Origin: Phenylobacterium haematophilum
GTDB taxonomy: Bacteria; Pseudomonadota; Alphaproteobacteria; Caulobacterales; Caulobacteraceae
Length of the DNA stretch: 64,000 nt
NCBI RefSeq assembly: GCF_014196295.1
Contig: NZ_JACIDK010000004.1
Span: 248,001 to 312,000 of the forward strand
Direction of reading: 5' to 3'
Shown here piece by piece: positions 28,518-40,999 of this stretch (positions are counted from its first letter, which is position 1; each line of letters begins with the position of its first letter). Made by a program: the position numbers and the translations under genes. The notes under the pieces were generated by a model. The model was not told the origin of the DNA and did no database searches. It worked only from the letters and a program-made list of their open reading frames with translations.

Positions 28518-31145
28518 ATGCGCCTCATGCGCACAGACACGCCCCAGGCGATCCGGCTCGCCGACTACACCCCGCCCGCCTTCCTGATCGACGAGGTTCG
28601 CCTCGATTTCGACCTTGCGCCGAACACCACCCGCGTGAAGGCCCGCCTGAACGTGCGGCGAAATGGCGAGCACACAGGCCCCCTGGTGCTGAACGGCGAG
28701 CGCCTGAAACCGATCTCGGTGGCGTTGGACGGCCGCGTGTTGGCCGAGGACGAGCGTACGATCGACGCCGAATTTCTGACCATTCCCAACGTGCCCGACG
28801 CGTTCGTGTTGGAAACCGAGGTCGAGATCGACCCCGAGAATAACAAGGCGCTCGAAGGCCTCTACATGTCCGGGGGCCGCTTCTGCACCCAGTGCGAGGC
28901 CGAGGGCTTCCGCAAGATCACCTGGTATCCGGACCGCCCCGACGTGCTGTCGCGCTTCACGGTTCGGATCGTCGCCGACAAGGCGTTCCGTCACCTGCTG
29001 TCGAACGGCAACCTGCTCGAGGCCGGCGACCTGCCGGGCGACCGCCACTTCGCGGTCTGGAACGACCCGTTCCCCAAGCCCGCCTACCTTTTCGCCCTGG
29101 TCGGCGGCGAGTTGGACGTTCTGGAAGACAAGCTGGTCACCATGACCGGCCGCACGGTCGACCTGCGCATCTTTGTCGACACGGGCATGGCCCCGCGTGC
29201 GGCCTACGCCATGGACGCGCTGAAGCGCTCGATGAAGTGGGACGAGGAAGCGTTCGGGCGTGAGTACGACCTCGACCTCTTCATGATCGTCGCTGTCCGC
29301 GACTTCAACTTCGGGGCTATGGAGAACAAGGGGTTGAACATCTTCAACTCCTCGCTGCTATTGGCCGATCCCGCCACCGCCACCGACCTCGACTACGAGC
29401 GCATCGAGAGCGTCGTGGCCCACGAATATTTCCACAACTGGACTGGCGACCGGATCACCTGCCGCGACTGGTTCCAGCTATGCCTGAAGGAAGGCCTGAC
29501 GGTCTTCCGCGACCAGAGCTTCTCGGCCGACATGCGCGGCCACGCGGTCCAGCGGATCAAGGACGTGAAGGCGCTGCGCGCGCGCCAGTTCCCCGAGGAC
29601 CAGGGCCCCCTGGCCCACCCGGTGCGCCCGTCCAGCTACATGAAAATCGACAACTTCTACACGGCGACGATCTACGAGAAGGGCGCCGAGGTGATCCGGA
29701 TGCTCAAGACCCTGATCGGGGCCGAAGCGTTCCGGCAGGGCATGGATCTCTACTTCGAACGCTGGGACGGCCACGCCACCACAGTCGAGGAATTCATCCG
29801 CTGTTTCGCCGAGGTCAGCGGCCGAGACCTGAGTGACTTCTTCGTCTGGTACGAGCAGGCCGGCACGCCGAAGGTGTCACTCGCCCATAGTTACGATCCC
29901 GCGGCGCGAACCCTGACGGTGGAGCTCAGCCAATCGACGCCGCCGACCCCGGGACAGCCGGACAAGCGCCCCCTGCCGGTGCCGGTGATCCTTGGCCTGC
30001 TAGACGGCGAGGGCCGCACCCTGGCTTTCGAACGGGACGGACAGGCCGTCGACGAGACTCTTATCGTCCTCGACGGCGCCTCCAAAACCGTGACCCTGAC
30101 CGGCGTCGACGCCGCGCCGGTGGTGTCGGCCCTGCGCGGGTTCTCCTCGCCCGTGACGCTACGCACGGATGCGCGGGCCGCTGATCGCTACGTGCAACTG
30201 GCTAGCGACCCCGATCTGTTCAATCGCTGGGAGTCCGGCCAGGAATTGGCCCGCGCCCTGATTATCGCCCGCGCTCAAGGCGGACCGGACGAGGTCGGCG
30301 AGGAACGCTTCGCCGAGGCCCTGGGCCGCGCTCTGTCTGACCAGGCCTCCGACCCCGCGTTCAAGGCGCTGCTGTTGTCGCTTCCGAGCGAGTCCGACCT
30401 GGCCCTGGCGATCCAGCCGGCCGACCCGGCCGCCATCCACGAGGCGCGCGAAGCCCTGCGCACGCGACTGGCCCTGCACCTGACCGACGATCTCAAGCGT
30501 CTGCACATCGGCTTGCAGGAGTTGGGCGAATTCTCGCCGGACGCAGCCAGCGCGGGACGTCGCGCGTTGCGCAACGCGGCCCTGGATCTGATGGCCGCCA
30601 ATCCGCGCGCCGAGATCGGAGAACTCGCCGACGGCCACTATCGTGCGGCCGCCAACATGACCGACGCCATAGGCGGCCTGTCGGCTCTGATGCTGGTCGG
30701 CGGAGAGCTCTACGAGAACGCCCTGGTCGACTTCTTCGAGCGCTGGAAGTCCGAACCGCTGGTCATCGACAAGTGGTTCGCCTTGCAGGCTCGCGATCCC
30801 GACGAGTCGGCCCTGGGCCGCGTCATGGGCCTGACCGCCCATCCGGCCTTCGACCAGAAGAACCCGAACCGCCTCCGGGCGCTGGTCTCGACCTTCGCGA
30901 ACTTCAACCCGGCGCGCTTCCACGATCCGAGCGGCGCCGGCTACCGGTTCCTGGCCGACCAGATCCTGGCTGTCGACGGCTTCAACCCGATGACGGCCGC
31001 GCGCCTCGTCGAGCCGCTGGGCGGCTGGCGGCGCTACAAGCCTGAGCTCGGCGCGCTGATGAAGGAGCAGCTGGCGCGCATCGCGGCCACCGACGGGCTG
31101 TCAAAAAACGTCTACGAGCTGGCGAGCAAGGCTTTGGCCGACTAG
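28518..31145 (+). CDS. pepN: Aminopeptidase N
   Basis: The 875-residue M1 metallopeptidase matches E. coli PepN in length. The exopeptidase motif GAMEN lies at residues 266-270. The zinc site HEYFH begins at His302, with the third ligand Glu in CLKEGLTVFRDQ about 20 residues later. The N-terminal domain opens DYTPPAFLIDEVRLDF. It removes N-terminal residues from peptides in the cytoplasm. An upstream in-frame ATG pair offers two starts three codons apart. Confidence 0.95.
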   Translation: MRLMRTDTPQAIRLADYTPPAFLIDEVRLDFDLAPNTTRVKARLNVRRNGEHTGPLVLNGERLKPISVALDGRVLAEDERTIDAEFLTIPNVPDAFVLETEVEIDPENNKALEGLYMSGGRFCTQCEAEGFRKITWYPDRPDVLSRFTVRIVADKAFRHLLSNGNLLEAGDLPGDRHFAVWNDPFPKPAYLFALVGGELDVLEDKLVTMTGRTVDLRIFVDTGMAPRAAYAMDALKRSMKWDEEAFGREYDLDLFMIVAVRDFNFGAMENKGLNIFNSSLLLADPATATDLDYERIESVVAHEYFHNWTGDRITCRDWFQLCLKEGLTVFRDQSFSADMRGHAVQRIKDVKALRARQFPEDQGPLAHPVRPSSYMKIDNFYTATIYEKGAEVIRMLKTLIGAEAFRQGMDLYFERWDGHATTVEEFIRCFAEVSGRDLSDFFVWYEQAGTPKVSLAHSYDPAARTLTVELSQSTPPTPGQPDKRPLPVPVILGLLDGEGRTLAFERDGQAVDETLIVLDGASKTVTLTGVDAAPVVSALRGFSSPVTLRTDARAADRYVQLASDPDLFNRWESGQELARALIIARAQGGPDEVGEERFAEALGRALSDQASDPAFKALLLSLPSESDLALAIQPADPAAIHEAREALRTRLALHLTDDLKRLHIGLQELGEFSPDAASAGRRALRNAALDLMAANPRAEIGELADGHYRAAANMTDAIGGLSALMLVGGELYENALVDFFERWKSEPLVIDKWFALQARDPDESALGRVMGLTAHPAFDQKNPNRLRALVSTFANFNPARFHDPSGAGYRFLADQILAVDGFNPMTAARLVEPLGGWRRYKPELGALMKEQLARIAATDGLSKNVYELASKALAD

Positions 31146-31225
31146 CGCCGTGCCGTCCCCGACCGCAACGAACGGAATGTTTACGTGAATTCCGGAACGT
31201 CGGGGACAGGCTTGGAGCGCCCGTC

Positions 31226-31726
31226 ATGTCCATGTCCCTTCACCGGCTGCGCTTCCTGATCGTCGATGACAGCACCCACGCAGCGAACCTGGTGAAGGCC
31301 ATGCTGCGCGGCTTCGGAGCCAGCCAACTCGACGACGCCCAGACCATCGCCGCGGCCAAAGCCCAGATGCGCGCCGCGCCGAGCGACATCGTCATCCTCG
31401 ACTACATGCTGGGCGCGGAGGAAGGCGTCGACTTCGCGCGCTGGCTACGCACCGCCCCCGAGAGCCCCGCCCCCTATACGCCGATCATCCTCCTCACCGG
31501 CCACGCGGACCGGCCGCGGATCATGGCCGCACGTGACGCCGGCGTGAACGAGTTCTGCGTCAAGCCGATAGCGCCCGCGGACCTGTTCAAGCGCATCGCC
31601 TGGGTGATCGACAAAAGCCGGCCCTTCGTCCGCTGCGACAGCTATTTCGGACCCGATCGTCGCCGGCATGATGACCCGAAGTACACAGGTCCCGAACGTC
31701 GTGCAGGACAGCGCACGAAACCCTGA
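31226..31726 (+). CDS. Single-domain response regulator
   Basis: The 166-residue protein has one receiver domain with the acidic pair in IVDDS, the phospho-acceptor Asp59 in ILDYMLG, a Thr in LLTGHAD and the conserved Lys in CVKPIAP. A basic tail of about 35 residues (SYFGPDRRRHDD, then YTGPERRAG) replaces an output domain. It lies 90 bases before the pleC-like gene on the same strand, so the two may be coexpressed. The GPDRR/GPERR tail occurs on several alphaproteobacterial stand-alone regulators. The partner kinase is not proven. Confidence 0.85.
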   Translation: MSMSLHRLRFLIVDDSTHAANLVKAMLRGFGASQLDDAQTIAAAKAQMRAAPSDIVILDYMLGAEEGVDFARWLRTAPESPAPYTPIILLTGHADRPRIMAARDAGVNEFCVKPIAPADLFKRIAWVIDKSRPFVRCDSYFGPDRRRHDDPKYTGPERRAGQRTKP

Positions 31727-31815
31727 CGGTAAAGTTAGACGGCCCGTGACGCGACCAGCCCGCTTGCGTAGACTCATCGTTAACGTGAATCGGCGCGCAG
31801 AGGAGCGGCTGGGCT

Positions 31816-34346
<2,531 letters not shown>

Positions 34347-34350
<4 letters not shown>

Positions 34351-34826
34351 CGGGGACGATCCATCGGCGGCTGCGGTCCCCGCGGCCGCTCGGTCAGGCC
34401 GCGCGCTAGAACCTTCCGATCATCCGGCGACAGGCCCGCGGCGAAGTCTATGGCGTGGTTTTCAATCTTGCCGCGCGCGTCGGCCTCTTGTGCGCGGATC
34501 TCGGCCAGCCGACGCTTGGCGGCGGCCGGATCGAACGGCTCCTTGCCGATTGAGCGCCAGGTGTCCATCCGCGCGGTCCGTGCAGCGCGCATGGCCTCAC
34601 GCACCTCCACGCTCTGGTCGCGCAGGGCGCGGCGATAGGCCTGTGCCTGGTCCGGCGGCAGGGCATCCCCTGCCCGCCACAAAGGCGGGTTGGGACGCTG
34701 GGCCATGTGCGGCCGCTCAGCCCGCACCTTCTGGCCGACAACCAGCCCGCCGGCCACCGCGCCGACCAGGAACAGGTTCAGCGCCAGAGAGCCGAAGAGC
34801 GCGATCAGCAGGGATTTGCGGCTCAT
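34347..34826 (-). CDS. Periplasmic heavy-metal-sensor-like protein (CnrX/CpxP type)
   Basis: The 159-residue protein has one N-terminal membrane helix (SLLIALFGSLALNLFLVGAVAGGLVVG) and a periplasmic helical part rich in Arg, Ala and Gln: RRALRDQSVEVREAMRAARTARM and AKRRLAEIRAQEADARGKI. This is the pattern of metal-resistance sensors of the CnrX/ZraP group. No clear His/Cys metal cluster is visible beyond one or two His. It is the last gene of the sigma / anti-sigma cassette and shares CTAG with pleC. Confidence 0.75.
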
Positions 34827-35252
34827 CTAAACGCCCTCCAACGTCACCAGGCCCGACAAGTCATCATAGTTGCTGACCGCAACGCTCACCGTGTCCTCCG
34901 AGGCTGGCGCCTGGGTCAGATCCGATAGCATCACTCCGACGACGAGCCCCGCCGCGCAGGCGGCGGCCAGACCGGCGCCGACTCCCGCGCGAAGGAACCA
35001 GGCGCGTAGTCCCCAGCGACGACGCGGGGCGGGGGCGGAGGCGATCACGCAGTCACGCAGCGCGGGGGAGACAGCTATCGGCGCCCATAGATCGAGCGCA
35101 GAGTCGAGTTTGCCTGCATCGCCAAGCACGACGCGCGCAAATTCCGGTTCGGCGGCCATCAGCATAGCAGCGGCGTCGCGCTCGGGGGCGGGCCAGCGGG
35201 CGATGTCCCCGCCATAGGCCTGGGCCAGTATCTCGAAACGTTCGTGGGTCAT
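34827..35252 (-). CDS. Candidate membrane anti-sigma factor
   Basis: The 141-residue protein has a cytoplasmic N-terminus (MTHERFEILAQAYGGDIARWPAPER), one transmembrane helix near residues 90-110 (VGAGLAAACAAGLVVGVML) and a short acidic periplasmic tail. It sits immediately between an ECF sigma gene and a periplasmic sensor-like gene, with no gap downstream and four bases upstream. This is the position of CnrY-type anti-sigma factors. It lacks a zinc HxxxCxxC motif. The function is inferred from position and topology. Confidence 0.6.
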   Translation of the reverse strand: MTHERFEILAQAYGGDIARWPAPERDAAAMLMAAEPEFARVVLGDAGKLDSALDLWAPIAVSPALRDCVIASAPAPRRRWGLRAWFLRAGVGAGLAAACAAGLVVGVMLSDLTQAPASEDTVSVAVSNYDDLSGLVTLEGV

Positions 35253-35256
35253 CCGA

Positions 35257-35799
35257 TCAAACTCCCACCATGTCCGACAACGCCGCGCGCAAGGCGCGTC
35301 TCCCCCGTCCCAATAGGCTTTCCAGGGCCTCGACGCTGACGCCCATCATGGCCGCCGCTTCGATGTTCGAGAGCTCCTGGTAGTGACACAGTACGATCGC
35401 CTCCCGCTGTCTGTCCGGCAGGCGCCGCATGGCCGCCGCGACCCGATCCCCGACATCCTTGGCCTCCAGGCCGCGGTCCGGCGCCGGCCCGTCGTCCGGC
35501 TGTTCCGGAGGGTTGTCGGTCACAACCTCTCTGCGGCGGCGTAGTCGGTCGTAGCAGAGGTTCAGCGCCACCCGGTGCAGCCAGGTGTCGAACCGCGCAC
35601 CGCCCGGACGCCAGCCGGGCGCCTGCTTCCACGCCCGTACGAAAGCCTCCTGGGCCACGTCCTCGGCCTCGGCAGGATCGCCCAGCATCCGCCCCGCCAG
35701 GGCGAGCAGCCGCGGCAGCTTGCGGGCGACGAGCGCGCGCACCGCCGCCGGGTCCCCGTCGCCCACTCGCGCCAGCAGCTCCTCGTCCGGGTCGCTCAA
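35257..35799 (-). CDS. ECF RNA polymerase sigma factor
   Basis: The 180-residue protein has sigma region 2 (residues about 12-80; EDVAQEAFVRAWKQAPGWRP, WLHRVALNLCYDRLRRRR) and region 4 (about 118-172; RLPDRQREAIVLCHYQELSN then AAMMGVSVEALESLLGRGRRAL). There is no region 1 or 3, as in extracytoplasmic-function sigma factors. Acidic Pro-rich residues link the two parts. It is the first gene of a three-gene operon with a membrane protein and a periplasmic sensor, suggesting an envelope or metal stress regulon. Confidence 0.9.
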   Translation of the reverse strand: MSDPDEELLARVGDGDPAAVRALVARKLPRLLALAGRMLGDPAEAEDVAQEAFVRAWKQAPGWRPGGARFDTWLHRVALNLCYDRLRRRREVVTDNPPEQPDDGPAPDRGLEAKDVGDRVAAAMRRLPDRQREAIVLCHYQELSNIEAAAMMGVSVEALESLLGRGRRALRAALSDMVGV

Positions 35800-35928
35800 G
35801 CGTCACCTCGCCTGCGAGGGATGGGAGCCTGCAATGTCGTTCAATCGCCGTCACGGCCTCTGTTCTGTCGATGAGCGCAGCTCGCGCCCTGCCGACTGTT
35901 CAACGCGCCGCCCCACCTGATCCGTCGC

Positions 35929-38820
35929 TCACGGCCCGACAATCGTCTCGTAAGCGGTCCGCGCGCCTTTGCGGGCCGTCTCGAGCTTGGTGCGGAGCGC
36001 GCGGAAGTCCCGCACATCGCCGGCCCGAGCCAACAACGTTCGGAACGCCTTCGGCTCGTCCGAGGGGTCGGCGTTGTCGCCAAGCGCCACCTTCAACAAC
36101 TGGGTGAGGTTCTGCTGCAGCGTCCAGGCCTTGCGCAGCGCCGCCAGCGCGTCGGTGGGAGCCAATCCTTCGAAGGCGGCGAGCGCCTCGGCGGTGTTCT
36201 GGCGCAGCGGCCCGCCGTCGGCGGCGTGGGCCAGTTGCAGGAACTGAGCGGCGAACTCGATGTCGACCAGGCCCCCGCGCGACAACTTGAGGTCCCACTC
36301 TCCCTTCGGCGGCCGTTCCTGCTCCAGCAGCGCGCGCATATCGCGCACGTCTGCGGCTGTGCGGGCGCGATCGCGCGGACGACGCAGGGCGGTCTCGACC
36401 GCTCCGGCCGCGGCCTGGGCGAAGTCAGGCGAGCTGGCCCAGACCACACGGGCGCGGGTCAGAGCGAGGAGCTCCCAGGTCTCGGCCTCGCGCTCGTAGT
36501 AGTCCTCGAAAGCCGTGAAGCTGACCGCCACCGGTCCCTTGGTGCCGGAAGGACGCAACTGCATGTCGACTTCGTAAAGCTCGCCCTCGCCGGTCGGGGT
36601 CGACAGGGCCGCGATCAGACGCTGGGTGAAGCGGCCGTAGAAGACGTCGGCGCTCCACTCCTTCACGGACGAGGCCGCGCCCGGCTCGGCGGCGCGATAG
36701 AGGGTCATCAGGTCGAGGTCCGACCCGGCGCTCATCTCACGCGAACCGCACTTGCCGAGCGCGATCACTGCGACCTCGCCCGGGAAATGCCCGCCCAGCC
36801 GCTCCGCCTCGGCCAGCGCCGCCGGGGCCAGCGCTTCCATGCAGATGTCGGCGAGATCGGCGAAGGCGCGGCCGGCGAGTTCGGCGCTCGCTGCGCCGCT
36901 CATCACCTGCACGCCGACGCGGAACGCTTGCTCGCGGTGAATCCGGCGCACCGCGTCCATCACCTCCTCGAAACCGTCGGCGCGGCTGACCGCGTGGGCC
37001 ATGACCCTGCGGTCCTCGTCGCTGTCGATGCTGGCGAAGAAGGCTCCGTCGAGCAGCGCGTCCAACGCCGCGGGCCGCCGCGCCAGCGTGCTGGCCAACC
37101 GCGGAGCGAAGGCCATCACCTGGACCATCAGCTCGAAGAGCTTCGGCTGAGCCAGGAACAGCGACTGCAGTTGGACGCCCGACGACAGCTTGGAGAAGAA
37201 CGCCTCGAATCGGGTGAAGGCCGCGTCGGGCGCGCCGCTGGCCTGGGCCGCATCGAGCAGGCGCGGCGCCAACCGCGTGAAGAGCTCGCGCCCGCGCGCC
37301 GTCCGGGTCGCCTGGATATGACCGTGGTGCCAGCTGCGGATCGTCTGCGAGATGGCGGCCGGATGTGAGAAGCCCATCCGCGCCAGCGTCGCCAACGTCT
37401 CCGGGTCGTCTTCGACCCCTGTGAAGATCAGGCTGCCGAACCGAGACGACAGCTGCTCTTCGTCCGGGAACAGCTCGCCATAGCGCCGGTTCACGGTCTT
37501 CAGGGTGCGCTCGATGGCGGTGTCGAAGCTGCGGACGCGATCGAAGCCCGAAAGCGCAGCCACACGCTTGCGTTCGCCGTCGGACTCGGAGAGCCGATGG
37601 GTCTGTTCGTCGGCCAGCATCTGGACCCGATGCTCGGCGCTGCGCAGCTGGCGATAGGCCTCGGTCAGCTCGTCGGCGGCCTGGGGCGAAACGTGACCAG
37701 CCGCCTCCAGCGCGCGTAACGCATCGAGCGTGCGCGGAGACCGCAGCTCCGGATGGCGGCCTCCCAGGATCAGCTGCTGGGTCTGGACGTAGAACTCGAT
37801 CTCGCGAATGCCGCCACGGCCGAGCTTGAGATCGACGCCCTTGGCCGTCAGGCGGTCATCGACCTTGTGCACGTGGATCTGGCGCTTGATCGAATGGATG
37901 TCGGCGATGGCCGCGAAATCGAGGTTCTTGCGCCAGATGAAGGGCGCCAGCTCGTCGAGGAACGCCTGCCCCCGCTCGATGTCGCCGGCCGCTGCGCGGG
38001 CCTTGATGAAGGCCGCCCGCTCCCAGTTTTGGCCGACGCTCTCATAATAGTCGAACGCGGCGGGCGCTGGCACCGCCGGCGGCGTCGAAGACGGATCTGG
38101 CCGCAACCTAAGGTCGACTCGGAACACGTAACCATCGCCGGTCTTGTCCTGCATCATATCGGCGAGGCGATGGGTCAGACGCACCGCGAAGGCCTGGCTC
38201 TCGACGCCGTCGGCCAACGGCAGCGCTTCCGGCTCGTAGAAAACCGAGATGTCGATGTCGCTGGAGTAGTTCAGCTCGTAGGCGCCGTGCTTGCCCATGG
38301 CGATGCAGAACCAGCCGGGAACCGGCCCTTCGTCGCCCTCGCCTAGGCGCGTCATCCGGCCGGCGTCGAGCTCCCCGCGCGCCGCCACGGTGAGGGCCGA
38401 GGCCAGGGCTGCGTCGGCGAACCGGGTCAGCGAACCCGTCACCTGGTCAAGGTTCCAAACCCCGCCAAGATCGGCCAGGGCGATGAGCAGATGCGTCTCG
38501 GCCTTCAGTTTGCGAAGGCCCGCCTTGGCGGCGTCCCAGTCGGCGTCGGCGAGCGCCGCGGTCCGCTCCAGCAGGTCGTCGAAGCGCGCCTGCGGCTCGC
38601 TGTCCAGCAGATCGCGTAGCCGGCCAGGATCTCTGCGCACCAAGCCGGTCAGATAGGACGATGCGCCGAACACCGGCGCTAATGCCGGCCAGGCCCGTTC
38701 GAGCTCTGCGCTCCAGCTGTCGCGCGCCGCAGCCTCCTCCAGCACGTTTCGCGCGCGTTCGGCGGCCTTTTCGTCGGCGATCGGACCGCAGGGGCGAATG
38801 GCGTCAATCAATCGAGTCAT
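35929..38820 (-). CDS. glnE: Glutamine synthetase adenylyltransferase/deadenylase
   Basis: The 963-residue protein contains two nucleotidyltransferase domains. The N-terminal one has the acidic SSDIDISVF and removes AMP. The C-terminal one has GSDLDLMTLY and adds AMP to glutamine synthetase. Both are followed by family helices (LGRGGIREIEFYVQTQQLI and LSRGGLVDIEFAAQFLQLA). PII proteins signal nitrogen status to the enzyme. The length matches bacterial GlnE. It lies downstream of the degP two-component operon, an order seen in other alphaproteobacteria. Confidence 0.95.
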   Translation of the reverse strand: MTRLIDAIRPCGPIADEKAAERARNVLEEAAARDSWSAELERAWPALAPVFGASSYLTGLVRRDPGRLRDLLDSEPQARFDDLLERTAALADADWDAAKAGLRKLKAETHLLIALADLGGVWNLDQVTGSLTRFADAALASALTVAARGELDAGRMTRLGEGDEGPVPGWFCIAMGKHGAYELNYSSDIDISVFYEPEALPLADGVESQAFAVRLTHRLADMMQDKTGDGYVFRVDLRLRPDPSSTPPAVPAPAAFDYYESVGQNWERAAFIKARAAAGDIERGQAFLDELAPFIWRKNLDFAAIADIHSIKRQIHVHKVDDRLTAKGVDLKLGRGGIREIEFYVQTQQLILGGRHPELRSPRTLDALRALEAAGHVSPQAADELTEAYRQLRSAEHRVQMLADEQTHRLSESDGERKRVAALSGFDRVRSFDTAIERTLKTVNRRYGELFPDEEQLSSRFGSLIFTGVEDDPETLATLARMGFSHPAAISQTIRSWHHGHIQATRTARGRELFTRLAPRLLDAAQASGAPDAAFTRFEAFFSKLSSGVQLQSLFLAQPKLFELMVQVMAFAPRLASTLARRPAALDALLDGAFFASIDSDEDRRVMAHAVSRADGFEEVMDAVRRIHREQAFRVGVQVMSGAASAELAGRAFADLADICMEALAPAALAEAERLGGHFPGEVAVIALGKCGSREMSAGSDLDLMTLYRAAEPGAASSVKEWSADVFYGRFTQRLIAALSTPTGEGELYEVDMQLRPSGTKGPVAVSFTAFEDYYEREAETWELLALTRARVVWASSPDFAQAAAGAVETALRRPRDRARTAADVRDMRALLEQERPPKGEWDLKLSRGGLVDIEFAAQFLQLAHAADGGPLRQNTAEALAAFEGLAPTDALAALRKAWTLQQNLTQLLKVALGDNADPSDEPKAFRTLLARAGDVRDFRALRTKLETARKGARTAYETIVGP

Positions 38821-38874
38821 TGAGGAACGACATTAGCCGGCCGACGTGTCCGCGCCACCCACGGCGCGGGAAGA

Positions 38875-40287
38875 TCAGCCAGCCCGCGGCAGGATCAGCG
38901 CCACCCTCAGCCCAGGGCCCATCTCGCCCACCTTGCCCGGACCTTCCGACAGCTCAAGCCGTCCGCCGTGCGCCTCGGCGACCGCAGCAACCAGCGAAAG
39001 ACCGAGGCCGGAGCCCGGTTCGCTGCGGCTATTCTCCAGCCGCACGAAACGTTCGACCACGCGGGCCCGGTCCTCGTCGGGGACGCCGGGCCCGGTGTCG
39101 GTGACCGAGAACTCGATCTCGCCCGACGAGCGCCGCCGCACGCGCAGCATGATCGCGCCGCCAGCCGGCGTGTACTTCACGGCGTTGTCGAGCAGGTTGG
39201 CCAGCGCCTGGGCCAAGAACTCGCGGTTGCCGCGGACCTGCAGGTTCTTGGCGAACTCGGCCCCGAACTCCAGCCCCTTGTCCTCGCAGGTCGGCTCATA
39301 AAGTTCGGCCAGGTCGGCGGCCAGTTCGGCCGGATCGAACAGGTTCTGATCGGGGGCCTGGCCGGCGGCCTGCAGCCGGGCGATCGCCAGCACCGCGCCG
39401 AAGGTCTTGAGGACTCCGTCGGTGTCGTCGAGCGCTTGCGCGAGGGCTTCTTCGGCGTCGCCCTTGCCCGCCTCGACGTCGAGATAGGCCGTCTCCAACC
39501 GTGCGCGCAGCCGGGTCAGGGGCGAGCGCAAGTCATGGGCGATGGCGTCGCCGGCATGACGGTGGCCCGCCATCGAGCGTTGCAGCCGGTCGAGCATCTC
39601 GTTGATGCCTTCGGAGAGCTCATCGAACTCGTCACGAGCGCCGCGCACGGCGGCCCGGGCGTCGAAGTCGCCGTTGCGGACGGCGGCAACCACGTCGTTC
39701 AGCGCGCCCATGCTGCGCGAGACGTTGCGACTGACCAGCAGGCCGCCGGCCAAGCCAAGCACGATCACCAGCGCCCCGGCCCCCCAGAGCGCGCGGGTGA
39801 TCTTCACGACATAAGCTTGGTCTTCGCTGATGTCGGCGCCGACGAACAGGATTTCGCCGCCGCTCAGCCGCTCCTGGATGCCGCGGGCCGGATGTTTCAC
39901 CAGCCGGCCTTGGGCGTCTGCGTCAGTCACCGAGAAGCTGGCGCGTGTGGAAACACCGACGGCCGCGCCGGCGTCCTCGATCGGCGACTCGGCGATCGAG
40001 CCGGATATCCGCGTCCCGTCCGGCTTCATCAACAGGTAGAGGAACGGCCGCTCGCTGGCCGCCCGCTCGATCAGCGACTGGTTCACGGCGTCGACGCCGG
40101 CGCGGTCGTAGGCCGCCACCAGCGAGCGCATCTCGCGCGTGATGTTCTGGTCGGTGCGCCGCGTCGCTTCGCCCGCCGTCGCAAGATAGATGTAGGCGAG
40201 GAACGCGCTGGCGGCTGCTGCGAACAGCGCCAGGAACAGCAGCGTGAGTCGAAACGGCGTGGTGCGAAAGAGTCTCGGCAGGCGCAT
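38875..40287 (-). CDS. Sensor histidine kinase
   Basis: The 470-residue protein has two transmembrane helices (about 14-33 and 165-188) enclosing a periplasmic domain. A HAMP linker, a HisKA domain with AIAHDLRSPLTRLRARLE, and a HATPase domain with [26 protein letters not shown] and GSGLGLSLV follow. The RSPLTR box puts it in the EnvZ/OmpB-like class. It follows the regulator gene by 15 bases and probably phosphorylates that regulator. The link to degP suggests an envelope-stress signal. Confidence 0.9.
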   Translation of the reverse strand: MRLPRLFRTTPFRLTLLFLALFAAAASAFLAYIYLATAGEATRRTDQNITREMRSLVAAYDRAGVDAVNQSLIERAASERPFLYLLMKPDGTRISGSIAESPIEDAGAAVGVSTRASFSVTDADAQGRLVKHPARGIQERLSGGEILFVGADISEDQAYVVKITRALWGAGALVIVLGLAGGLLVSRNVSRSMGALNDVVAAVRNGDFDARAAVRGARDEFDELSEGINEMLDRLQRSMAGHRHAGDAIAHDLRSPLTRLRARLETAYLDVEAGKGDAEEALAQALDDTDGVLKTFGAVLAIARLQAAGQAPDQNLFDPAELAADLAELYEPTCEDKGLEFGAEFAKNLQVRGNREFLAQALANLLDNAVKYTPAGGAIMLRVRRRSSGEIEFSVTDTGPGVPDEDRARVVERFVRLENSRSEPGSGLGLSLVAAVAEAHGGRLELSEGPGKVGEMGPGLRVALILPRAG

Positions 40288-40302
40288 GGCGCGCGCCCGA
40301 TC

Positions 40303-40974
40303 CTAGGGATCGAGGCGGTAGCCCGCCCCGCGGACAGTCTGCAACATCGCCCGGTCGAAGCCCTTGTCGATCTTCGACCGCAGCCGCGAGACGTGGACGT
40401 CGATGACGTTGGTCTGCGGGTCGAAGTGATACTCCCAGACCTTCTCAAGAAGCATCGTGCGCGTCACCGACTGGCCGGCATGGCGCATCATGAATTCCAG
40501 CAACTGGAACTCGCGCGGCTGCAGGTCGATCTCCTTGCCCTGGCGGTGCACGGTGCGGGCGATGAGATCCATTTCCAGTTCGCCGACCCGCAGCAGGGTC
40601 TGGACCGATCCGGTCTCGCGTCGCCGCGATAGCGCTTCGACGCGGGCGATCAGCTCGACGAAGGCGTAAGGCTTCACGAGGTAGTCGTCGCCGCCGGCCT
40701 TCAGCCCCTCGACGCGATCGTTGATTTCGCCAAGCGCGGACAGGAAGAGCACCGGGGTCTGATCGCCCTCGCGCCGCAGCGCCTGGACCATCGAGACCCC
40801 GTCCATCCTCGGCATCATGCGGTCGACGATCATGACATCGAACTCGCCGGCCTGGGCGGCGGAGAGGCCCGCCTCCCCGTCGCTGGCGCGAACGCATTCA
40901 TGACCTGCCTCGGTCAGGCCGCGGTCCATGACTTCGGCCGCTTCGAGATCGTCTTCGACAATCAGTATCCGCAT
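40303..40974 (-). CDS. OmpR-family response regulator
   Basis: The 223-residue protein has a receiver domain (phospho-acceptor Asp51 in MIVDRMMPRMDG, Lys in LVKPYAF) and a winged-helix output domain (about 125-220; LQPREFQLLEFMMRHAGQSV, VIDVHVSRLRSKI, TVRGAGYRL). It lies between degP (25 bases upstream) and the kinase gene, so all three are probably cotranscribed. Confidence 0.93.
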   Translation of the reverse strand: MRILIVEDDLEAAEVMDRGLTEAGHECVRASDGEAGLSAAQAGEFDVMIVDRMMPRMDGVSMVQALRREGDQTPVLFLSALGEINDRVEGLKAGGDDYLVKPYAFVELIARVEALSRRRETGSVQTLLRVGELEMDLIARTVHRQGKEIDLQPREFQLLEFMMRHAGQSVTRTMLLEKVWEYHFDPQTNVIDVHVSRLRSKIDKGFDRAMLQTVRGAGYRLDP

Positions 40975-40999
40975 CGACTCAGGCCCCCGTTCGCTCAGC

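Noticed and set aside
36226..37368. Open frame antisense to glnE
   Set aside because: The translation is Arg/Gly/Ala-rich with no motif, while glnE matches its family along the whole length.
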